This document shows, piece after piece, positions 25,673-33,784 of a stretch of 64,000 nucleotides of DNA. Source of the stretch: Winogradskyella psychrotolerans (GTDB lineage: Bacteria > Bacteroidota > Bacteroidia > Flavobacteriales > Flavobacteriaceae); the NCBI RefSeq assembly GCF_018860545.1, contig NZ_JAHKPN010000035.1, positions 1 through 64,000 of the forward strand, written 5' to 3'. The notes below the pieces were generated by a model, which did no database searches, was not told the origin of the DNA, and saw only the letters and a list, made by a program, of their open reading frames with translations. Numbering within the stretch: position 1 is the stretch's first letter; every line of letters begins with the position of its first letter. The position numbers and the translations under genes were made by a program.

Positions 25673-25919
25673 AGTTATAAAACTTGTTTTCAACTTAATT
25701 CACAATTAACTTCTGAACGGTTGATGTGTTTCCTATAGTTAACTCTACAAAATACAAGCCGCTTTCTAAACTTGAAATATCTAAAATCGAAGAATTCTCT
25801 TCAAACTTAATGTATTTCAGAATTGCTTTTCCTTGAATGTTGTAAATATTTACGCTTCCAGTTTCAAAATAAGACGATGCCAATTGAATGGTGACGTTTT
25901 CTTTTGCTGGATTTGGGAA
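25647..25919 (-). repeat. Duplicated T9SS gene 3' end, copy 2
   Basis: Partner of 21543-21815. The shared part begins in the terminator and covers the type A sorting domain. Differences cluster about 130-270 nt from the stop codon (for example KPVNFEGNSS versus KYIKFEENSS). Confidence 0.85.
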
Positions 25920-28709
25920 CATGTTAAAGCGAGTGACATTAAATTCATTTAAACTTAAAGCTACTGAACTTTCAAGATAATCTGGAATCGTGTTGCTATT
26001 TGTATCATCGTCCGTTGGATCTCCGTTATTATTATAATCTTCGTCTATCGTTAGAATGCCATCACCATCATCGTCGTCATCTAAATAATTTTCTATCTCA
26101 TCGTCATCTGTATCAACAAACTGGTGTATTGTGTTATTAGATCGTCCTAAAACAATATTAATTTCATCTATAGTTGCAACGTTATCGCCGTCATCATCAC
26201 TGTCTAAATAATTCGGAATCCCATCATCATCAGTATCATCATCTTCTAAATCACCGTTATCATTCAAATCTTCATCGCTATCAATTACTCCATCTTCATC
26301 GGTATCTGCACAAATAACCTCCTCCACGTTAATCATTGTAGTAACTGATCCACACCCAGACAAAGCAATAACTGTAACGTTATAAAAACCAGGTTGTGTT
26401 ACCGTAATAGACGCTTGTGTTTCACCTAGTATAGGACCACTATCAGTTGCCCATTGAAAACTATAATTTGAAGAATTTAAACCCGTATCTATAGTTACAG
26501 ACTCGCCAGTACAAAAACCATAACTATCATCTATATTTAAAAATGGTAAAGGGTTAACATGTAAAGTAACATCTGTTGTCGCATAGCATGTGAAAGCGTC
26601 ATTTCCACTTCCGTTTTCAGTAGTATTATCTACTCTTGCATAAATTATCTGTGGGTTAATAACGTTTTGATATAAGGTTGGTAACGGATTTATACCAAAT
26701 TCTGCATCAGCTTGAGTTGCATAATAAGTTACGCTGTAATCGTCAGAATCTTGTCCGTCTAATACTTCAAATTCTAGTGTTACTAAATCAAACTGTACAC
26801 TATCGTTTGTTGGATCACCATCAGTTTCCATATTATCATCACAGACTTCATATAAAATAGGCACATTATCCGCATTTGCTTGGGCTGCTTCTTGGACCTC
26901 TAAGTTGAAACTTTGAGTACTAATGGAACAATCCGTGAGAATATTAGTGATGGTTACAAAAATTTGTTGTGGATTAGTGACATTTGTATATGGACTCGCT
27001 AAAGCATTCGCACCTGAATATGCATCTTCTAAAGTTTCATGGTAGGTTACTTCTAATAGTGAAGGGTCTTGACCATTTAATACTTCGGCATCTTTTGATA
27101 TTAAATCAAATTCCGCGAAACCATCAGTATTTAATTCACATTGAATAAAGTCTGTTACAGCAACCGTTTCTGGTAGCGCATTAACCATTATATTGAAATT
27201 GACAACCGCAAAACAGCCCGTGAAATTGCTTTGTGTTCTTGCAAAGATAGTTTGAGGAGAAACTGTATTGATAAATTGCGTTGGATCCGAAATACTATTT
27301 GAGCCAGACATAGCATCGTTCTCACTTATATAATAGGTCACAGTCTGCCCTGCTTCACCATTAATGATTATTACTTCATTTTCTGTGAGATCAAAGGCCT
27401 CTACTTCATCTCCAGGATTGGTTTCGTCGCACAGCACTAAATCTGACAATAACTCACTTGGAGTTGGTGTTGGATTTGGCAAAACCCGTATGGTCAATGT
27501 AGTAAAACTCATGCAACCTGTATTAATATCAGTAACTACTACATATAATGTTTGTGGATTAGCTATATTTCCATTAACAGAACTATTTGTATATGCTGTT
27601 GGGTTTGCAATAACGTTGGTCTGTGCTTGTGCATCTGCATTGGTTTCATAATAAGATACGGACCAATCTGCATTACCATTTGTAATCTCAGCATCTTTTA
27701 CAGTTAAATCGAATACAGCAATTTCATCACTCGTAGAATCATCACATAATGAAAGTGCAGTTGGAAATACAGCTACAGGTATAGAATTAACTACAAGATC
27801 TACTGTAGATAAATATCTACAACCTAAAAAACTATCAGCCGCTGCATCAATATCTTCTACTCTCACAATTAAAGTTTCACCTGCAGAGATATAAGGACTC
27901 ACTATTGAGTTAATCGCTTGGTTGGCGTCTGCAGTACTCGTGTAATAACTTATTACGAACTCGTCTCCTAGACCAAGTGAAGCTGATAAGTCATCTAAAT
28001 TAAAATCTGCCGTACCATCTGCAGATGAATTATCACAAGCCATAATAGTTTGTGGGTCTATTACAGTTGCTTCCTCATACAAATTTAGAACTACAAGTTG
28101 AGAAAACACTGAAGATCCACATTGATTATAAAATGCTGCAACTTGATAAACATCAGATTGTGTAACTACAAGTGAAGAAGACGTTTCTCCAAACATTTCA
28201 AAACCATTCCTATACCAAATAAACCCATCTGCTAATGGTGAGTTGGTTTCTATTGTGACGGAACCAAATCCACACAAGTTTGCTTCTACTGGTGTTTCAG
28301 AATCAGAATCTGTATCGCTAAAAAAAACGTCGTTACTTATTATCTCCGCTGTAAATTCTGACGTATTAATCACTACTAAGGTGAGTTCAGTAGTAGCAAA
28401 ATTTCCCGTAGCATTAGCTTCTAATCGTACATATAGCGTCTGAAACCAACTAATTATATTTATGTACGAACCATTTATCGCATTAGTGCCGTTGGAAGCA
28501 TTATTCTGCGTTTCATGATATGTTATTGTAAAATCTATTGCACTTTGGGCTCCCAAAACTTGGGCATCTGCATAAGTTAAATCGAATAAAGCAAAACCAT
28601 CATTATCTTCATCACAAACTTCTAAATCGTTTGGCTGATTCGCCACCTGAGCAAATGAAATTGTGTTGATTGTTAAGAATAGAAATAGGTAAAGTAGTTT
28701 TTGTTTCAT
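25695..28709 (-). CDS. Repetitive surface protein with TSP3 repeats and T9SS type A sorting domain
   Basis: 1004 residues. Signal peptide to about 20 (ISFAQ). Six related modules of about 85-100 residues follow, each starting with a CD/CE-containing strand, then a D-L-T-like turn and YYET..DA or similar (for example SVSYYETNADAQAQTNVI; TVTYYISENDAMSGSNSI), one Ig-like module lying after the first. A second Ig-like module (INVEEVICADTDEDGVIDSD joins its end) leads to thrombospondin-3-type calcium repeats (about 800-920: DTDDDGIPNYLDSDDDGDN). The end is a type A sorting domain. Calcium-stabilised stalk and adhesion are likely roles. It neighbours a second T9SS cargo gene with the same 3' end. 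Confidence 0.9.
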   Translation of the reverse strand: MKQKLLYLFLFLTINTISFAQVANQPNDLEVCDEDNDGFALFDLTYADAQVLGAQSAIDFTITYHETQNNASNGTNAINGSYINIISWFQTLYVRLEANATGNFATTELTLVVINTSEFTAEIISNDVFFSDTDSDSETPVEANLCGFGSVTIETNSPLADGFIWYRNGFEMFGETSSSLVVTQSDVYQVAAFYNQCGSSVFSQLVVLNLYEEATVIDPQTIMACDNSSADGTADFNLDDLSASLGLGDEFVISYYTSTADANQAINSIVSPYISAGETLIVRVEDIDAAADSFLGCRYLSTVDLVVNSIPVAVFPTALSLCDDSTSDEIAVFDLTVKDAEITNGNADWSVSYYETNADAQAQTNVIANPTAYTNSSVNGNIANPQTLYVVVTDINTGCMSFTTLTIRVLPNPTPTPSELLSDLVLCDETNPGDEVEAFDLTENEVIIINGEAGQTVTYYISENDAMSGSNSISDPTQFINTVSPQTIFARTQSNFTGCFAVVNFNIMVNALPETVAVTDFIQCELNTDGFAEFDLISKDAEVLNGQDPSLLEVTYHETLEDAYSGANALASPYTNVTNPQQIFVTITNILTDCSISTQSFNLEVQEAAQANADNVPILYEVCDDNMETDGDPTNDSVQFDLVTLEFEVLDGQDSDDYSVTYYATQADAEFGINPLPTLYQNVINPQIIYARVDNTTENGSGNDAFTCYATTDVTLHVNPLPFLNIDDSYGFCTGESVTIDTGLNSSNYSFQWATDSGPILGETQASITVTQPGFYNVTVIALSGCGSVTTMINVEEVICADTDEDGVIDSDEDLNDNGDLEDDDTDDDGIPNYLDSDDDGDNVATIDEINIVLGRSNNTIHQFVDTDDDEIENYLDDDDDGDGILTIDEDYNNNGDPTDDDTNSNTIPDYLESSVALSLNEFNVTRFNMFPNPAKENVTIQLASSYFETGSVNIYNIQGKAILKYIKFEENSSILDISSLESGLYFVELTIGNTSTVQKLIVN

Positions 28710-28756
28710 AATAAGTTAAATTTGTATCTCTCAAATATAGATTAAATAATATAGTA

Positions 28757-29554
28757 ATGAGTAAATCCATCTCTAGCGTTCAAAATCCATTCATAAAACA
28801 ACTTGCTCTGCTCAAAGATAAATCGAGACAACGTAAAAAATCTGGACAATTTTTAATAGAAGGAAAACGTGAATTATCGCTAGCTATTAAAGGCGGCTAT
28901 GCGATTGAAACCCTTTTGTTTTTTCCGGATTTATTTTCTGAAAGCGAGGCCAAAGCGATGAGTTCTTATGGTATTGAAATTATTGAGATTTCTAAAGAGG
29001 TCTTTAAAAAATTAGCACATCGCGATACCACTGAAGGTGTCATTGCTGTTGTAAACACTAAAAAGCATACGCTTGAAGATTTAAAACTCACCTCTAAAAA
29101 CCCACTAATTTTAGTGGCTGAAGCCCCTGAGAAACCTGGAAATATTGGAGCTCTTTTACGTACGGCTGATGCTGCTAATGTAGACGCTGTGATTATTGCG
29201 AATCCAAAATCTGATTTATACAATCCTAATATTATTCGTTCTAGTGTTGGCTGTGTCTTTACTACCGAAATCGCTATGGCTAACAGCGAAGACGCTATTG
29301 CTTTTCTGAAGAAATACAATTTCAATATTTTCTCTGCTATTTTACAAAAATCAGAACCTTACCATTCCCAAAATTACACATTACCAACCGCCATTGTTGT
29401 CGGTACCGAAGCCACAGGTTTAACGGAAGAATGGCGACAAGCTGCTACTAAAAATATCAGCATTCCTATGCAAGGAGTTATTGACTCCATGAATGTGTCT
29501 GTTGCGGCAGGAATCCTAATTTTTGAAGCAAAACGTCAACGTGATTTTAAATAA
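28757..29554 (+). CDS. TrmH/SpoU-family RNA 2'-O-methyltransferase
   Basis: 265 residues. The N-terminal substrate-binding part has the family start SVQNPFIKQLALLKDKSRQR and FLIEGKRELSLAI (about residues 5-40). The SPOUT knot (about 110-260) shows LVAEAPEKPGNIGALLRTADA, IIRSSVGCVFTTEIA, IVVGTEATGLTEEW and IPMQGVIDSMNVSVAAGIL, the three SPOUT motifs. These transfer a methyl group from S-adenosylmethionine to a ribose in rRNA or tRNA; the exact site is not readable from sequence. It starts 47 nt from the divergent T9SS gene. Confidence 0.93.
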   Translation: MSKSISSVQNPFIKQLALLKDKSRQRKKSGQFLIEGKRELSLAIKGGYAIETLLFFPDLFSESEAKAMSSYGIEIIEISKEVFKKLAHRDTTEGVIAVVNTKKHTLEDLKLTSKNPLILVAEAPEKPGNIGALLRTADAANVDAVIIANPKSDLYNPNIIRSSVGCVFTTEIAMANSEDAIAFLKKYNFNIFSAILQKSEPYHSQNYTLPTAIVVGTEATGLTEEWRQAATKNISIPMQGVIDSMNVSVAAGILIFEAKRQRDFK

Positions 29555-29561
29555 ATAAAAA

Positions 29562-29672
29562 ACGTCAGTTCGAGTGATTTTTGAAGTATAAGAAAATTGT
29601 ATCGAGAACTATTGTTACTACGAAGCTTCTCGATACAAAATATCAAAAAGGAAATTTCACTCGCAGTGACGA
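29562..29672. repeat. Long imperfect inverted repeat (REP/MITE-like)
   Basis: Outer arms CGTCAGTTCGAGTGA (29563-29577) and TCACTCGCAGTGACG (29657-29671); inner arms GTATCGAGAA (29599-29608) and TTCTCGATAC (29627-29636), which pair perfectly. It fills most of the gap between two plus-strand genes. The 14-nt end CGTCAGTTCGAGTG also occurs, inverted, at 55026-55039, so this is a dispersed family. Confidence 0.75.
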
Positions 29673-29693
29673 AAACACACATAAACTATTAAA

Positions 29694-30926
29694 ATGACAG
29701 CACAAACCCTATTCTATATTATCCTAGCCATCATTATCATCAACTTTATAGTTGATAAAGTACTCGATGCTATAAATGTCAAACATTATAATGACCCAAT
29801 TCCTGAAGAATTAAACGATGTGTATGATGCTCAGGAATACAAAAAATCACAAGCCTATAAAGCTGTTAATTATAAATTCGGACTAAAAACATCCGTATTT
29901 TCTTTTGCGCTAACGTTAGGTTTTTTGCTTTTGGATGGTTTTGAATATGTTGATAATATTGCTAGAAGTTATTCTGAAAACCCAATCATCATAGCATTAA
30001 TTTTCTTTGGAATTATTATGATTTCGAGCGACATTATCACAACACCATTTGGTTATTATAAAACCTTTGTCATTGAAGAAAAATTCGGTTTTAATAAAAC
30101 CACCAGAAAGACATTCATACTAGACAAATTGAAAGGCTTACTGATGACGGTTCTTCTTGGAGGTGGCATTATTGCACTTATCGTTTGGTTTTATCAAGTT
30201 ACCGGAAATCAATTTTGGTTATATGCTTGGGGAATTGTTACCATCTTCACAGTGTTTATGAATATGTTTTATTCTAAACTTATTGTGCCACTATTCAATA
30301 AACAAACACCTTTAGAAGATGGCGACTTACGAAACAAAATTTCAGCTTATGCCGAATCGGTTGGTTTTAATCTCGACAAAATATTTATCATCGATGGTTC
30401 AAAACGAAGCACTAAAGCCAATGCTTATTTCTCAGGTTTTGGAAGTGAAAAACGCGTCACACTTTACGACACCTTGGTCAACGATTTAAATGATGACGAA
30501 ATTGTAGCCGTATTAGCGCACGAAGTGGGTCATTATAAAAAAAAGCACATCATTTTTAATTTAGTAACCTCTATCCTACTCACTGGATTAACACTTTTTA
30601 TTTTATCCATTTTTATTTCGAATCCGCTTTTATCACAAGCCATTGGAGTTGAAAAACCTAGTTTCCACGTTGGACTCATTGCGTTTGGTCTGCTCTACTC
30701 GCCTATTTCAGAACTCACAGGTTTAATCATGAATTACGTCTCACGTGTTTTTGAATATCAAGCTGATGATTATGCAAAAAACACCTATAAAGCAGAACCT
30801 CTAGTTACATCATTAAAGAAATTATCTAAAAATAGCTTAAGTAATTTAACACCACATAAGGCCTATGTTTTCATGCACTACTCACATCCTACGCTTTTAG
30901 AACGTGTTAGAAATTTAAAATCTTAA
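29694..30926 (+). CDS. M48 family (Ste24-type) membrane metallopeptidase
   Basis: 410 residues with seven or so membrane helices, the Ste24/CAAX protease 1 layout. The N-terminal extension has YKSQ-like repeats (SQAYKAVNYKFG), then FGYYKTFVIEEKFGFNKTT, and the zinc motif HEVGH (H276, E277, H280) followed by KKKH; the third ligand is in FEYQADDYA. In eukaryotes the family processes prenylated peptides; bacterial members probably handle membrane or secreted proteins. It lies after the inverted repeat and before the SDR gene. Confidence 0.92.
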   Translation: MTAQTLFYIILAIIIINFIVDKVLDAINVKHYNDPIPEELNDVYDAQEYKKSQAYKAVNYKFGLKTSVFSFALTLGFLLLDGFEYVDNIARSYSENPIIIALIFFGIIMISSDIITTPFGYYKTFVIEEKFGFNKTTRKTFILDKLKGLLMTVLLGGGIIALIVWFYQVTGNQFWLYAWGIVTIFTVFMNMFYSKLIVPLFNKQTPLEDGDLRNKISAYAESVGFNLDKIFIIDGSKRSTKANAYFSGFGSEKRVTLYDTLVNDLNDDEIVAVLAHEVGHYKKKHIIFNLVTSILLTGLTLFILSIFISNPLLSQAIGVEKPSFHVGLIAFGLLYSPISELTGLIMNYVSRVFEYQADDYAKNTYKAEPLVTSLKKLSKNSLSNLTPHKAYVFMHYSHPTLLERVRNLKS

Positions 30927-30992
30927 ATTCACAAAACAATAACACAATACCCTTTCATTTTTTATAACTTTGGGTAACCAAAAATAAAAATC

Positions 30993-31712
30993 ATGACAGA
31001 GTTAAAAAATAGAAAAGCAATAATAACCGGAGGCAGTCGAGGCCTTGGAAAGGCAACCGCAATCGCATTTGCTAAAGAAGGCATTGATGTTGCTATCACA
31101 GGAAGAAATGAAGAGGCTTTAAAAGCAACTGTTGCCGAATTACGGGAATTTGGCGTCAATGCAATTTATGCTTCATTTGATGTGAGCAATTATGAAGAAG
31201 TTCAGAAGAATATTACAACTTTAATTGATAGTTTAGGCGCTATAGACATTTTAGTAAATAATGCTGGTATTGCAGCTTTCGGAACTTTAAATGATATGGA
31301 AGTCAGCCAATGGAGCCAGATTATACAGACCAATGTTATGGGTATGTATTATGTAACAAAGGAGGTCTTACCACATTTAATTGCCAAAAATGAAGGTGAT
31401 ATTATTAATGTATCTTCAACGGCTGGTTTAAACGGAAATGCATCTACTTCTGCCTATTCTGCTTCGAAATTTGCGGTTATCGGAATGTCGCAATCCTTAA
31501 TGAAAGAAGTCCGTAAAAACAATATTAGAGTGTGTACGTTAACACCAAGTACCATTGCATCAGACATGTCTATAGAATTAGGAATTGCAAATAAAGACTC
31601 TGAAGATAGTGTTTTACAACCTGAAGATTTTGCTGAATTAATCGTTTCTGGTTTAAAATTACCACGTAGAGCTATGATGGCAAATGCCTCTTTATGGTCT
31701 ACTAATCCGTAA
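30993..31712 (+). CDS. Short-chain dehydrogenase/reductase, 3-ketoacyl-ACP reductase-like
   Basis: 239 residues. A Rossmann fold with the classical-SDR motifs: AIITGGSRGLGKATA (cofactor TGxxxGxG), DILVNNAGIAAFG (NNAG), catalytic Ser in NVSSTAGL, and YSASK with the Tyr and Lys of the catalytic triad (about residues 155-159). GRNEEAL after strand 2 suggests NADPH. It ends like FabG-type enzymes (MIMMANASLWSTNP region) but is isolated from other lipid-synthesis genes, so the substrate is open. A hairpin at 31725 follows. Confidence 0.9.
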   Translation: MTELKNRKAIITGGSRGLGKATAIAFAKEGIDVAITGRNEEALKATVAELREFGVNAIYASFDVSNYEEVQKNITTLIDSLGAIDILVNNAGIAAFGTLNDMEVSQWSQIIQTNVMGMYYVTKEVLPHLIAKNEGDIINVSSTAGLNGNASTSAYSASKFAVIGMSQSLMKEVRKNNIRVCTLTPSTIASDMSIELGIANKDSEDSVLQPEDFAELIVSGLKLPRRAMMANASLWSTNP

Positions 31713-31724
31713 GGATTTTTTTAT

Positions 31725-31771
31725 ACAACAACGTAACAAAACCTGCATGTATTGCGGGTGTTGTTGTTTTT
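31725..31771 (+). terminator. Terminator after the SDR gene
   Basis: ACAACAAC (31725-31732) and GTTGTTGT (31760-31767) with inner CCTGCA / TGCGGG-type pairing and a T run to 31771. Confidence 0.6.
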
Positions 31772-32065
31772 ACCACATGAGTTAGTTTAGTTATCAACTC
31801 AAAAAAGCCGATTAACACATCAATTGAAAATCCTTCTTTATTAATTCCATTATCATCCAGATATAGATTTATCCCAATCCCTATTCAACATAAAGATTGG
31901 CTTTCTTCACCAAAGTCTACAGAATACAAAACGCTACACATGCTATAGTTAGGGATCAGATTCCATGAGGACCAGTTCGCAATAAAGCCCTCTTGTAGCC
32001 AAACCAGTGACATGCACAATTCCGATATGAATCTTATAGTTTAAGTTTATGTTAAATAAATATTT
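31772..32065. other. Intergenic region before the efflux regulator; possible ghost gene
   Basis: On the minus strand a frame ending at TAG 31702-31704 is open for 60 codons (LYLDDNGINKEGFSIDVLIG and KTTTPAIHAGFVTLLYKK), interrupted by TGA at 31885-31887, then continues about 35 more codons (CSVLYSVDFGEESQSLC). No start or family is recognised; it could be a decayed gene or chance. It overlaps the SDR gene's end and the terminator. Nothing else is seen until the promoter at 32066. Confidence 0.35.
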
Positions 32066-32099
32066 TTTGATTCACATTTAGACATTTTTTGTAATTTTG
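32066..32099 (+). promoter_or_regulatory. Promoter of the TetR-RND efflux operon
   Basis: TTTG (32066-32069), 22 nt, then TAATTTTG (32092-32099), 26 nt before the ATG at 32126. GACATTTTTTGTAATTTTGTC at 32081-32101 is a dyad (GACA / TGTC) that overlaps the -7 box and could be the TetR operator. Confidence 0.55.
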
Positions 32100-32125
32100 T
32101 CGAAAATCAAACAAAACAGCAACAA

Positions 32126-32728
32126 ATGTCGAATTCCAGTAAAGACGAGTTTGTAAAAACACAGATTATTGAGGCTGCTAAAACGGTATTCGAGACATAC
32201 GGTTTTAGAAAAGCTAGTATGGGACTCATAGCAGAAGCTAGCAAAAAAGGTAGAAGCACGCTTTATTATTATTACAAAAATAAAGAAGATGTTTTTAAAG
32301 CTTGTATGTTCGACTTACACAAACCTCTGATAAAGAGCTGTAAATTAAAACTTTCAAATAAAAACACATTAGATAAAAATCTATCTATTTACGTCAATGA
32401 GCATATCATTTATATAGAAAATGCCTTAGAAACTTATAAAATCATATTAAATGATTTAAGACAAGGGGAAGATTTTATTTCCTCTGTTGCAGTTAAAATT
32501 CATCAGCAAGACATAGAAGTAATAAAAGATTGTTTAACATGGGCTATTCAAAACAAAGAAATAGAAACTTTAGATAGTGAACATATCAATTTCTTAGCCA
32601 CCAGTATCGTAAATACTATCGATAATACTAAGAAAGAATTTTTCATCTATGAAACCTTGAAAGGCGACATACAAACAAAAATAAACTGGATTAATAATCT
32701 ACTTATACACTCATTAAAAATTAAATAA
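32126..32728 (+). CDS. TetR/AcrR family regulator of the efflux operon
   Basis: 200 residues. The N-terminal helix-turn-helix (about 10-58) shows ETYGFRKASMGLIAEASKKG and RSTLYYYYKNKEDVFKACM. The helical C-terminal part is like other AcrR-type regulators without a specific signature. It is the first gene of an operon with an RND adaptor (9 nt downstream), the inner-membrane pump and the outer-membrane channel, so it probably represses all four. This is a usual arrangement for multidrug efflux in Bacteroidota. Confidence 0.92.
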   Translation: MSNSSKDEFVKTQIIEAAKTVFETYGFRKASMGLIAEASKKGRSTLYYYYKNKEDVFKACMFDLHKPLIKSCKLKLSNKNTLDKNLSIYVNEHIIYIENALETYKIILNDLRQGEDFISSVAVKIHQQDIEVIKDCLTWAIQNKEIETLDSEHINFLATSIVNTIDNTKKEFFIYETLKGDIQTKINWINNLLIHSLKIK

Positions 32729-32737
32729 CCCAAAATA

Positions 32738-33781
32738 ATGACTAAACATTTTTTATATGCTATGCTCTTAGGGCTAACTATAATTTCTTGTGCAGAAGAG
32801 AAAACTAGCAAATCCATTACTCCTATTGCCGTTAATGTTTTAAATATCACCCCAAATAATGGTGTTGACGGTAGTTCTGAAAAATTCCCAGGCATTATTA
32901 AACCTGTAAAAACTGCAACTATGAGTTTTCAAGTCGCAGGAGATATTACAAATTTACCGGTTAATATGGGTGATTATGTAAAAAAAGGACAGCTTATCGC
33001 CGCTATAGATCCTTCTTTATATAAAGCACAGTATGAAGCCAATAAAGCACAAGCTAATCTTGCTAAAGAAAACTTTACAAGAATAAATAATGTATTTCAA
33101 AAAGGTAGCATTGCAGAAATACGAATGCTAGAAGCAAAATCTAACTACGAACAAGCGCAATCTGCTTTAAATGCAGCCAGCAAAAATTTAAACCACACCA
33201 AATTAACGGCACCTTTTAGTGGCTATATCAGTAATAAATTAATGGAATCTGGCGATGTTGCTTCGCCTGGAATGCCTGTTGTCGAATTGGTAGATTTAAG
33301 CAAAGTACAGGCCATCATTTCGTTATCAGACAAAGAAGTAAACCACTACAAAACTGGAACAAAAGCTACTATTTACGTTCCAACTTTAGATAAAACATTT
33401 TCTGGAACCTTAACAGAAATAGCTATACAATCTGAAAGTCGAACTCCTGTTTATACCGCTAAAATAACTGTAGATAATCCTGATTTCCTTTTAAAACCAG
33501 GCATGACCTGTACTAATGTCGTTGAAAACACAGACAATAAAGCTACCATTCAAAATTTTAAACTTCCTGTAGATGTTGTATCTATAACCAACGAAGGTCA
33601 AAACTTTGTATATGTTGTCAATGCCGAAAACAATACCGCACAACGCAAAATCGTAGAAATTGGTAAACTCTATAACGATGGTATCGAAATTAAAAACGGC
33701 CTTGCTATTGGAGACAAAGTCATTACGTCTGGTTACCACAAATTAACAAACAATACACCCATTAAAATTTTAACAAAATAG
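32738..33781 (+). CDS. RND efflux periplasmic adaptor (MFP) lipoprotein
   Basis: 347 residues. Lipoprotein signal MLLGLTIISC (Cys near 17). The usual order is seen: barrel-sandwich start (TMSFQVAGDITNLPVNMGDYV), an alpha hairpin (about 80-130, QANLAKENFTRINNVFQKGS), the second lipoyl half (KLTAPFSGYISNKLMESGDV), then the beta-barrel and membrane-proximal domains (SLSDKEVNHYKTGTKATIYV). It links the inner pump to the outer channel. It stands 9 nt after the regulator and 3 nt before the pump gene. Confidence 0.94.
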   Translation: MTKHFLYAMLLGLTIISCAEEKTSKSITPIAVNVLNITPNNGVDGSSEKFPGIIKPVKTATMSFQVAGDITNLPVNMGDYVKKGQLIAAIDPSLYKAQYEANKAQANLAKENFTRINNVFQKGSIAEIRMLEAKSNYEQAQSALNAASKNLNHTKLTAPFSGYISNKLMESGDVASPGMPVVELVDLSKVQAIISLSDKEVNHYKTGTKATIYVPTLDKTFSGTLTEIAIQSESRTPVYTAKITVDNPDFLLKPGMTCTNVVENTDNKATIQNFKLPVDVVSITNEGQNFVYVVNAENNTAQRKIVEIGKLYNDGIEIKNGLAIGDKVITSGYHKLTNNTPIKILTK

Positions 33782-33784
33782 AAG

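Noticed and set aside
26000..26320. Tandem short DNA repeats in the TSP3 part (TCATCATCA-like)
   Set aside because: They follow from coding of Asp-rich calcium repeats and are not a CRISPR or a mobile repeat.
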